From Coriobacteriaceae bacterium (lineage in GTDB: Bacteria > Actinomycetota > Coriobacteriia > Coriobacteriales > UMGS124), in the NCBI GenBank assembly GCA_019421015.1, contig JAHZGC010000004.1, positions 29,565 to 93,564 of the forward strand: a stretch of 64,000 nt of DNA, given 5' to 3'. The notes beneath the pieces are model-generated. The model was not told the origin of the DNA and did no database searches. It saw only the letters and a program-made list of their open reading frames with translations. Made by a program: the position numbers and the translations under genes. Of this stretch, positions 41,050-48,260 are shown piece after piece (position 1 is the stretch's first letter; every line of letters starts with the position of its first letter).

Positions 41050-41946
41050 GTGCGCATCGACGCGCTCAAAGAGTTCATCGTGCTGGCCCGGACCCTGAAT
41101 TTCAGCAAAGCCGCCGTCGAGCTCGGCCTGACCCAGCCGGCCTTGAGCAAGCACATCCTGGCCCTCGAGGAGCGCCTGGGGTTCGCGGTCGTGTATCGCG
41201 GCAAGCCCCTGCGCCTCACCGAACCTGGTCGCGAGCTTCTGGCCTATGCCCAGCAGGTGGTCGGCCTGTACGAGGAGGGGGTGGCGCGGTGCCGGGCGCT
41301 TGTGCGCTCCGCTGGGCCCGTGAGGCTGCTGTGGCTCGACTACCCGCACTTCGGCCCCTTCTTGGATTCGGTGCGCGGCGTGAGCTTCGACATCGCGACG
41401 CCGCGCGGCGACGAGACCTACTTCTCGGAGCTGCTGAACGGCCGCATCGACGTGGTGGCCACGGCCGACGTGCGTCTGAGCCCGCAGCTTGCCCAGGAGG
41501 CCCGGGCAGCGGGGATCGAGGTCCGCAGCGCGGGCGAGAGGCCCTTGTACCTGGTGGTTTCCAAGGATCACGAGCTCGCCCGCAAAAAGGACCTCAGCCG
41601 AGAAGACCTGCGCGGCCGCGAGATGCTCCTGGTGAACGGTGCGCTCTTCACGGAATGGAGCCGTCTGCTCGAAGGGTTCTTTGGCCCCGACCTGGACCTG
41701 CGCTTCACGCTGCGGCCTCTCAACGCCAACTACAGCAACCTGCGCCAGCTCGACTTGGGGTCCTCGGTGTTCGTGTGCCACGACGACGCCGTGATCCCCC
41801 ATTGCAGCACCCGCAGCGATGTGGTGGTGATCGACCGGATCGATGGGGAGCCGCTGCGCGTCCCCCTTTGCGCTCTATGGATGCCGAACAACCCCAACCC
41901 CCATGTGCATGCGTTTATGGACCAGCTTTCGGAGTGGTTTGCGTAG
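41050..41946 (+). CDS. LysR-family regulator (divergent from reductase 5)
   Basis: A 298-aa LysR protein with HTH FSKAAVELGLTQPALSKHILALE near residues 17-39. GTG 41050 (VRIDALKEFIVLARTLN) aligns with the starts of its paralogues and has GAAGG 5 bp upstream; GTG 41029 after AGGGGGA is an alternative. It probably binds the dyad at 40936. It is closest in layout to the LysR protein at 28516 (both have QP(V/A)LSKHI), which fits their shared operator sequence. Confidence 0.87.
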   Translation: MRIDALKEFIVLARTLNFSKAAVELGLTQPALSKHILALEERLGFAVVYRGKPLRLTEPGRELLAYAQQVVGLYEEGVARCRALVRSAGPVRLLWLDYPHFGPFLDSVRGVSFDIATPRGDETYFSELLNGRIDVVATADVRLSPQLAQEARAAGIEVRSAGERPLYLVVSKDHELARKKDLSREDLRGREMLLVNGALFTEWSRLLEGFFGPDLDLRFTLRPLNANYSNLRQLDLGSSVFVCHDDAVIPHCSTRSDVVVIDRIDGEPLRVPLCALWMPNNPNPHVHAFMDQLSEWFA

Positions 41947-42023
41947 GCGCTGTTTGGAGCGGCCTTTGGCGATGGCCGGGTGTCTCCAGGAGCTCGCAAC
42001 TATTCCATCTAGGCATACCTCCT

Positions 42024-42050
42024 CTCCAAATTGGCATTTTTAGTATGACC
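42024..42050 (+). promoter_or_regulatory. Variant of the reductase promoter box before the cytochrome gene
   Basis: TTGGCATTTTTAGTATGACC (42031-42050) is the same element, in the direction of transcription, as GGAATTTTTAGTATGC at reductase 1. Only a half site GGCATA (about 42012) of the dyad is seen upstream. It suggests co-regulation of the cytochrome with the reductases. Confidence 0.5.
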
Positions 42051-42134
42051 TCCTGCATCGGTACCGTAGGCGCAGACTTTGCATTGTGCGGAAGTCTATG
42101 CCTTGTGGTTCGTTGTCTGGAGAGGAGCACTGCT

Positions 42135-42857
42135 ATGAAGAAGAGGGTTGCCGCGGCCGTCGTTGCCTGCGCGCTGGCCGGATGCCTGGGTTCTGCGGCT
42201 GCGTTCGCCGCCGACGGCGGCGCGGCGTGGTCTATGGATGCCGATTGCGGCGCATGCCACACCAAGGAGGCTGCTACCCACGAGGCGGTCGGCGGCGAGG
42301 CGGAAGCCCAGGAGGCCGAAGCGGCCGCCGACGCCAAGGACAGGGCCGCCTCTGCCGAGAAGGCCGATACGGACGCCGCTGCTGGCGCCGACGCCGGGGC
42401 CAGGGAGGGCGCCGCTGCCGACGAGGTCCCGGTTGCCGCCGAAGCCACCGAGGCCGACGAGGCCGCCGCCACGCCGCTGGCCGCCGCCCACGCCGTGCTG
42501 CCCTGCACGAGCTGCCATTCCGACGAGGAGGCCCTCGAGAAGGTGCACGACGGCGTGACGGCCGACGACCGCATGCCCAAGCGCCTGCGCAAGGCCAAGA
42601 TCGGCGAGGAACTGTGCCTTTCGTGCCACGGGAGCTACGAGGAACTCGCCGCAGCCACCCAGGAGGACCAGATGCTCGTGGATGGCGTTGGCAAGACGGT
42701 GAACCCCCACGACCTGCCGGCGGTGGAGGACCATCAGAAGATCGACTGCCTCGACTGCCACTCCATGCACAAGGAGCAGTCGTCGATGGCGACGGCCATG
42801 AACACCTGCGCCGGCTGCCACCACGCCGGCACCTTCGAGTGCGGCACCTGCCACTAG
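42135..42857 (+). CDS. Exported hexaheme c-type cytochrome
   Basis: A 240-aa protein with six CXXCH haem sites: CGACH near residue 37, then CTSCH, CLSCH, CLDCH, CAGCH and CGTCH, the last ending at the C-terminal histidine. An N-terminal signal has LAGC at residues 14-17 (possible lipobox) and AFA-AD as an alternative cleavage site. An Ala/Glu-rich spacer of about 75 residues separates haem 1 from the rest and may be a flexible tether. It resembles small NrfH/Cgr1-like or tetrahaem electron donors in role, though not in length. It probably feeds the exported flavin reductases, which lack haem. AGAGGAG precedes ATG 42135. Confidence 0.88.
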   Translation: MKKRVAAAVVACALAGCLGSAAAFAADGGAAWSMDADCGACHTKEAATHEAVGGEAEAQEAEAAADAKDRAASAEKADTDAAAGADAGAREGAAADEVPVAAEATEADEAAATPLAAAHAVLPCTSCHSDEEALEKVHDGVTADDRMPKRLRKAKIGEELCLSCHGSYEELAAATQEDQMLVDGVGKTVNPHDLPAVEDHQKIDCLDCHSMHKEQSSMATAMNTCAGCHHAGTFECGTCH

Positions 42858-42891
42858 GTTGATACGCCAAGGGGCCCTTCTGCACCCGCTA

Positions 42892-42932
42892 AAGCCCCAG
42901 TCTGCCGGAATTGTCCCGGTGGGCTGGGGCTT
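42892..42932 (+). terminator. Terminator after the cytochrome gene
   Basis: AAGCCCCAG pairs with CTGGGGCTT across a 22-base loop, 35 bp after the cytochrome stop codon. Confidence 0.55.
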
Positions 42933-43010
42933 GCTGGTGCGCGTGCCTTCGGCCGGGCTTCTTGGTCAGACCGCATAATTGGCTAGTGCCGCATCTCCGG
43001 CCGGCCGCCC

Positions 43011-43256
43011 ATGGACAGAATCGCGACTTTCTTGATCGATCCCGGTGTTCGGGGGCGACCCCTGGACGGGTTCGCGACTTTCTCGACCGATTTCCGCCCC
43101 TCTCGCCTCGAAGCTTGGAGGAGAAACCCTGTCTACCTGGGGTTTCTCCTCTGCCATTCTTGCGGCCCCGACGAAGCCGGTCAAGAAAGTAGCGATTCTG
43201 TCCAAGGGACCTGCCGAGAAGGGTTAATCGGTCGAGAAAGTCGTGGTCTTGTCCAG
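43011..43256. repeat. Mirror-symmetric motif array around a 12-bp hairpin
   Basis: Two forward motifs start with TGGAC at 43012 and 43063 (51 bp apart). Two inverted copies end with GTCCA at 43204 and 43255 (again 51 bp apart). The shared core is CGACTTTCTYGAYCGAT. In the middle, GAGGAGAAACCC/GGGTTTCTCCTC (43118-43151) has its centre within 1-2 bp of the array centre. The gap 42858-43263 lies between convergent genes and holds no gene. Confidence 0.75.
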
Positions 43257-43263
43257 GGACAGC

Positions 43264-44186
43264 TTAAGGATTGTCCCGCTCTTCGCGATGGGCGATGAAC
43301 GCCTGCGCGAATTTCTGGGCGTCCGGATGGGCGGCGTTGTTGCGCCAGATCAGGATGTCGGGCATGGCGAGTGTCCGGCCGTCCAGCTGGTCCCAGCAAA
43401 CAATCTCTTCCGGGTTGAGCCTTTGCTGGATCCAGCGGGTCGGCATAAGCGCGACCGACGTGTTGTCGGCCAGCGCCATGCTCAGCGTGCCCTCGTCCCA
43501 GGCGTAGAGGGGGTTGAGCGGGATGGCCGAGAGATCGAGGCGCGTGAGGCGCTCCATGCTCTCTTTCCAGCGTTCGAAGTTCTGGGGCGCCGTGGTGACG
43601 CAGAGCTCGTGGTTCACCAGGTCAGAGCTGCTAAGGGCCGGTACCTGAGAGAGCGCCGAGGCGCTCGAGGCCGTAAAGCAATGGGGGACCCAGCCCAGCA
43701 CCGCATAGTCCAGCTCATGCTGGCGTGTAAGGGGCTCAAGCTGCTCTTTGTCCAAATATTCGCCTACAAGCACAACGTCGGCGTCGCCCTGGGTGAGCTC
43801 GTAGATCGGGTCACCGTACCGCTGCACGACCTTGAACTGCGGGTCGGCTATGGTCTTAAGGATGGAGAGCTCGCAGGGGAGCAAGAGGCGCTGCACCACG
43901 AACTGCACGCTGCGGGTATCTCGCTCGATAACGCGGCGCACTCCTCCATCATCACGTCGTAGGAGCGTACCACCCCTTCGACCTTGCCAAGAAAGATCAT
44001 CCCCAGCTTGGTGAGTGCAAGCCCTCCGTTGGGCGCCTGCTCGAACAACTCGGCCCCCAGTTCGGATTCGATGGCCTTGATGTGGGCGCTTAATGCGGCG
44101 GGCGACACAAACAGCTCGCGGGCGGACTCTCTGAGGGCGAGGGTCTTTGCTGTGTGAATAAACTCGCGCATGTACTCAGTCTTCAC
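43264..44186 (-). pseudogene. LysR-family regulator, frameshifted
   Basis: The first part from GTG 44186 (VKTEYMREFIHTAKTL) encodes a complete HTH (LRESARELFVSPAALSAHIKA). Near 43920 the frame is lost, and the effector domain continues in another frame (DTRSVQFVVQRLLLPCEL to the stop at 43264). One base deleted after the codons for ALSS explains it. It lies divergent to reductase 6 and was presumably its regulator. It may still yield a DNA-binding fragment of about 100 residues. Confidence 0.8.
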
Positions 44187-44338
44187 CGTGCGTGCCCCTT
44201 TGCTGGCTGTGCAAGCGATTCGTGTTCGCAAAAACAAAACACTCCGCCGGGTTTGCAAACAGTTGTGGCAAAGCAAGGGGGAGTGAGAAAAACCGGAATG
44301 ATCGCCGGCCAAAACAATCCCTACCATAGTAGCAGTAC

Positions 44339-44358
44339 GAGCGCTTGCAAGCGTGCTC
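44339..44358. promoter_or_regulatory. Palindrome in the reductase 6 promoter region
   Basis: GAGC-GCTTGCAAGC-GT-GCTC is a near-perfect dyad, and a second palindrome GTTTGCAAAC lies near 44254. One of them may be the site of the now damaged LysR regulator. The 349-bp gap 44187-44535 otherwise shows only the ribosome site of reductase 6. Confidence 0.4.
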
Positions 44359-44535
44359 GTTAGAACAAATCGGGGGCCAAAAAGAAGCAAGGATACCTGC
44401 AGCGCTGTCCTCCACGTTGAGTGGGGGGGGTGGGGGAGGTTGCGCGGCCGGTTTGCCAAGACCGCCCGGTTGCAGCGAGCGCCTGCTGCTTTTTGGCCGC
44501 ATGGAGCCCTAAGGCACAAAAAAGGAGAAGCCCCT

Positions 44536-46110
44536 ATGAACCCTATGGACACGACCCTATCCCGCCGCAGCCTCGTCTGTTCCGCAGCGGGGGCAACCGC
44601 GGCGGCCGCTCTTGCCGCGTCGGGCATCCAGGCCGCCCAAGCCGACGCCGCCGCAGTGCCTCCGAGCTGGGATGCCGCGCTTCCCGAAACCTGGGACCGC
44701 ACGTGCGAGATGCTCGTCCTGGGCTGCGGCATCGCCGGCGCCTGCGGTGCGGTCGAAGGCGCCGACCTGGGCTTCGACGTGCTCGTGGTGGACGCGGCCC
44801 CCACGGTCGTCGACTGCTGCTGCACGCTGAGCGGCGGCTCGCTGAGCGGCTGCTGCACCGAGATCCAGGAGGCCAATGACATCGAGGACGACGTGGAGAC
44901 CATGGTCTCGGACATCCGTCGCTGCGGCGGCGACATGGGCGACGTCGCCTTGATCCGCACCTGGTGCGAGATGAGCGGCGAGACGGTGGAGTGGCTCGAA
45001 GAGATCGGCTGCGACGTCTTTGACCAGGTCATCAGCGCAAGCTGCCACTCCATCGACCGCAACTACTACGCGAACCCCACCGGCAGCGGCATCGGCTGGA
45101 TGCAGGGCCTCGAGAAAGCCCTCGACGAGCGCGGGGTCGAGATCCTCTCGAACACGCGCGCCACGAAGCTCTACCGCGACGCGTCGGGCGTCGTGGTGGG
45201 CGCCCACGTGGAGCCCAAGGACGGCGAGCCCTTCGACATCGAGGCGACCCGCGGCGTGCTGCTCGCGGTGGGCGGCCTGGGCAACGACACCGAGCTGTGG
45301 GGCCGCTACTGTCTGTCGATGAAGGAGATAACCGAGAACGCCAAGGCCATCGTGAGCGGGTCGCCGGCCGACGTGAACGGCGACGGCTACCGCATGCTCG
45401 AGGCCATCAACGGCTACTGCTATCCCACCCCGCCCAACTATGGCGGCGAGGGCGTCGCCGTGAGCGAGAACGGCCCGGCGAGCGGCATCTGCTGCCCCTG
45501 GCGCTGGACCTCGAGCTTCTGCGAGGTCAACGCCAACGGCGAGCGCTTTATCAACGAGACGAGCTTCCACGACTCCTACGACCTCAAGATCGGCCTCAAG
45601 CAGCCCGGCATGTGGCACGTGGGCATCTTTGACGACGTGGCGCGCCAGGCGGCCGACGGACAGGCCCAGGGCCAGCCGATCATCGACGAAGCCATGAAGA
45701 ACGCCATGCCGACCGTGGTGAAGGCCGGCACCCTCGAGGAGCTGGCCGAGGCCTTTGGCCTGCCGGTCGACGCGGTTCTGGCCTCGGTGGAGGACTTCAA
45801 CGCGCACGTCGAGTCCCAGGAGCCCGACGAGTTCGGCCGCACCGATTTTCTGGGCGAGAAGATCGCGACACCGCCGTTCTGGGGCTTCGACATGGAGGTC
45901 ATCGTGGCGACCTCCAAGGGCGGTTCCAAGATTAACACGCAGGCCCAGGCCTTGGACCGCTTTGACCAGGTCATCCCTCACCTGTATGTGGCAGGCGAGA
46001 TGGCGTTCTTCCCCCTCATGGGCAGCTCTGCGGAGCACATCACGGGCGGCTGCAACGGCGCTGGCGCCGTGTTCGGCCGTATCGCCGCCCGCGGCATCGC
46101 TGCCGAGTAG
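44536..46110 (+). CDS. Tat-exported FAD-dependent reductase (reductase 6)
   Basis: A 524-aa exported flavoprotein. Signal LSRRSLVCSAAGATAAAALA, FAD motif GCGIAG near residues 63-68, and a dense cysteine group (Cys94, 95, 96, 106, 107) in DCCCTLSGGSLSGCC. NANGERFINETSF, EFGRTDFLGEKIATPPFWG and VATSKGGSKINTQA are the subfamily blocks. AAAGGAG precedes ATG 44536. It forms a tandem pair with reductase 7, 54 bp downstream, probably one transcript. The adjacent LysR gene is broken. Confidence 0.87.
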   Translation: MNPMDTTLSRRSLVCSAAGATAAAALAASGIQAAQADAAAVPPSWDAALPETWDRTCEMLVLGCGIAGACGAVEGADLGFDVLVVDAAPTVVDCCCTLSGGSLSGCCTEIQEANDIEDDVETMVSDIRRCGGDMGDVALIRTWCEMSGETVEWLEEIGCDVFDQVISASCHSIDRNYYANPTGSGIGWMQGLEKALDERGVEILSNTRATKLYRDASGVVVGAHVEPKDGEPFDIEATRGVLLAVGGLGNDTELWGRYCLSMKEITENAKAIVSGSPADVNGDGYRMLEAINGYCYPTPPNYGGEGVAVSENGPASGICCPWRWTSSFCEVNANGERFINETSFHDSYDLKIGLKQPGMWHVGIFDDVARQAADGQAQGQPIIDEAMKNAMPTVVKAGTLEELAEAFGLPVDAVLASVEDFNAHVESQEPDEFGRTDFLGEKIATPPFWGFDMEVIVATSKGGSKINTQAQALDRFDQVIPHLYVAGEMAFFPLMGSSAEHITGGCNGAGAVFGRIAARGIAAE

Positions 46111-46164
46111 GGGTTGCACGTATTAAAGGGATCGTTAGAGGGATCACAAGGGAAAGGAACTACC

Positions 46165-47748
46165 ATGGTTGGAACCGCACGGAACATCTCCCGCCGCAGC
46201 CTGGTGAGCGGCGCCGTGGCGACCGGCGTGCTGGGCTCGTGCGCGGCTACCCGCGCGTTCGCCGACGAGGCCCCGGCTGCTGCTCCCGCGAAGTGGGACG
46301 CCGCGATGCCCGAGGCGTGGGACCGCGAGGTGGGCGTGGTCATCGCCGGCACGGGCATCGCCGGCGCCTCCGCGGCCGTCGAGGCGTTCGACGCCGGCAT
46401 GGACGTGCTGGTGCTCACCGCGACCGACGACATCATCGACTGCAGCTGCACCATCAGCGGCGGTGCTCTGTCGGGCTGCTGCACGAGCCTCCAGGAGGAC
46501 GAGGGCATCGAGGACAGCGTCGAGGCGTTTATCCGCGACATCCGCGCCGACGGCGGCGACTTCGGCGACCTGGAGTGCGTGACCGCCTGGGCCGAGAACA
46601 GCGGCGACACGGTCGACTGGCTCATCGACCTGGGCTGCGAGGTTAACTCCATGGTGATGCAGCCCGAGTCCCACAGCGTCGCGCGCAGCTACAACTCGCT
46701 GCCGGCGGGCAACGGCCTGGGTTGGATGGAGGGCCTCAAGGGCGCCATCGAGGAGCGCGGGGTCGAGGTAATCTACAGCACCCCGGTCACCCACATCTAC
46801 CGCGAGGCGGACGGCCGCGTGGTGGGCGTCGAGGCCACGCCCAAGGACGGCAGCGGCCCCATCAACGTCAAGGCCACCCAGGGCGTCATCATGGCGACGG
46901 GCGGCATCGGCAGCAACGTCGACCTGTGGGCCATGTACGCCCCCGTTATGCAGCAGATCAAGAAAGAGGCCAAGGCCATGCTCTCGTGCGCCCCGGTCGA
47001 TGTGAACGGCAAGGGCATCGAGCTGCTGCGCGACGTGGACGCCTACATCGGCCTCACGGTTCCCAACTACGGTGGTGGCGGCATCGTGGTCGATCCCAAC
47101 AAGCCGGCCAACGCCACGCTGCTGCCCTACAGCTGGAAGGACCATCTCCTGATTGAGGTCAACGCCAACGGCGAGCGCTTCAACAACGAGTCGAGCTTCT
47201 CGGAGTACTTTGACCAGAAGCCCTACCGCGACCAGCCCGGTATGTGGCACGTGGTGGTCTTTGACGAGAACGGCCGCATGAGCGAGGGCGGCCAGCGCTT
47301 TGGCCAGGTTATCCTCGACGCCTGCGCCGAGAGCGGCATCACCGACACCGTCTTCAGCGCCAACACCCTCGAGGAGCTCGCCGATCACTACGGTATGGAT
47401 CCCCAGAAGCTCGTGGCGGCCGTGGACGATTACAACGCCCACGTCGACTCCCAGGAGGCCGACGCCTTTGGCCGCACCGAGTTCGTGAGCAAGATCGACA
47501 CCCCTCCCTTCTGGGGCATCGAGCAGGACATCGTGTTCGCCACCTCCAAGGGCGGCGCCAAGATCAACGCGCGTGCCCAGGTGCTCGACAACATGGGCCA
47601 GGTGATCCCGGGCCTCTATGCAGCTGGCGAGGTCGCGTTCTTCCCGATTCACGGCAACGGCAAGATCCACATCGTCGGCGGCTGCAACGGCTCCGCCGCC
47701 ACCTACGGCCGCATCGCCGTGTGGAGCATCGCCGAGGACAGCGAGTAA
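46165..47748 (+). CDS. Tat-exported FAD-dependent reductase (reductase 7)
   Basis: A 527-aa paralogue of reductase 6. Signal ISRRSLVSGAVATGVLG, FAD motif GTGIAG at 62-67, and Cys93, 95, 105 and 106 in DCSCTISGGALSGCC. VPNYGGGGIVVDPNKP and AFGRTEFVSKIDTPPFWGIE align with reductase 5 even more closely than with reductase 6. AAAGGAA lies before ATG 46165. A strong terminator follows. Tandem position suggests either a two-subunit enzyme or two enzymes for related acceptors. Confidence 0.87.
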   Translation: MVGTARNISRRSLVSGAVATGVLGSCAATRAFADEAPAAAPAKWDAAMPEAWDREVGVVIAGTGIAGASAAVEAFDAGMDVLVLTATDDIIDCSCTISGGALSGCCTSLQEDEGIEDSVEAFIRDIRADGGDFGDLECVTAWAENSGDTVDWLIDLGCEVNSMVMQPESHSVARSYNSLPAGNGLGWMEGLKGAIEERGVEVIYSTPVTHIYREADGRVVGVEATPKDGSGPINVKATQGVIMATGGIGSNVDLWAMYAPVMQQIKKEAKAMLSCAPVDVNGKGIELLRDVDAYIGLTVPNYGGGGIVVDPNKPANATLLPYSWKDHLLIEVNANGERFNNESSFSEYFDQKPYRDQPGMWHVVVFDENGRMSEGGQRFGQVILDACAESGITDTVFSANTLEELADHYGMDPQKLVAAVDDYNAHVDSQEADAFGRTEFVSKIDTPPFWGIEQDIVFATSKGGAKINARAQVLDNMGQVIPGLYAAGEVAFFPIHGNGKIHIVGGCNGSAATYGRIAVWSIAEDSE

Positions 47749-47775
47749 GGCGCACGGCCCCGTAAGAGGAAACGA

Positions 47776-47810
47776 CGGGCCGGTCCCCCATTCTGGGGGC
47801 CGGCCCGTTT
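47776..47810 (+). terminator. Rho-independent terminator after reductase 7
   Basis: CGGGCCGG-T-CCCCC pairs with GGGGG-C-CGGCCCG around ATTCT, followed by TTT. Confidence 0.8.
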
Positions 47811-47849
47811 GCAGGGGGGAGAAACCCTGCAGATCCGTTGGCCTGGCCG

Positions 47850-47897
47850 CAGCGCAGGGCTCGTCGAATATCAGGATGTCGGGATGCATGGCGAGGG
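47850..47897 (-). pseudogene. Possible relic of an ABC-transporter ATPase (Walker B)
   Basis: On the minus strand about 16 codons read LAMHPDILIFDEPCAA, very like the Walker B region of amino-acid ABC ATPases (LAMxPDILxFDEPTSAL). Nothing recognisable flanks it. It lies in the 512-bp gap 47749-48260 between the terminator of reductase 7 and the glycine riboswitch. It could be a gene remnant or a chance match. Confidence 0.35.
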
Positions 47898-48054
47898 GCG
47901 ATGTCGGTGCTGTATGGGGCATTTGTTACAAAACGGTTTCGCCTCGCGATAAACGGTTGCGCGAACGGTGGCGCGTGCCCATACTGCGCACTCGTATCGA
48001 TGATGTTCCCGGAATCGCACGGCCTGGCGTCGCGTGAGACCGGGGGCGGAGAAA

Positions 48055-48139
48055 CCTCTGGAGAGCTCTTAAGTGAGCGCCGAAGGGGCAAGGGGCGGCC
48101 GATGGGTGGCCCTGAATCTCTCAGGCAAACGGACAGAGG
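48055..48139 (+). promoter_or_regulatory. Glycine riboswitch aptamer
   Basis: The conserved strings are all present in order: CTCTGGAGAG, GCGCCGAAGGGGCAA, ATCTCTCAGGCAAACGG and ACAGAGG. The ends CCTCTG and CAGAGG form P1. A following GCGGGG-CGTCGA-CCCCGC stem with CCTTT (about 48155-48175) may be the expression platform terminator. Only one aptamer is seen. It lies about 120 bp before the symporter start and would let glycine control it. Confidence 0.9.
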
Positions 48140-48260
48140 ACGCGGCATGGCCTGCGGGGCGTCGACCCCGCCCTTTGCGTGCGCTGCGCGCGGGTTTCCG
48201 TATCCTCCAACGTTTTTCTCGGGGCTTCTCCGCTGGAATAAGGTTCCAGGGAGGACTTGC

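Noticed and set aside
41803..42134. N-terminal extension of the cytochrome reading frame back to 40962
   Set aside because: The extension overlaps the LysR gene in another frame; the Sec signal and AGAGGAG ribosome site place the start at 42135.
43264..43941. Independent 225-aa effector-binding protein
   Set aside because: It lacks a start signal, and its sequence continues the LysR gene after a single-base shift.
24634..47748. Prophage or integrative element boundary around the reductase region
   Set aside because: I found no integrase, phage genes, att repeats or tRNA border; the only mobile trace is the IS200 remnant.
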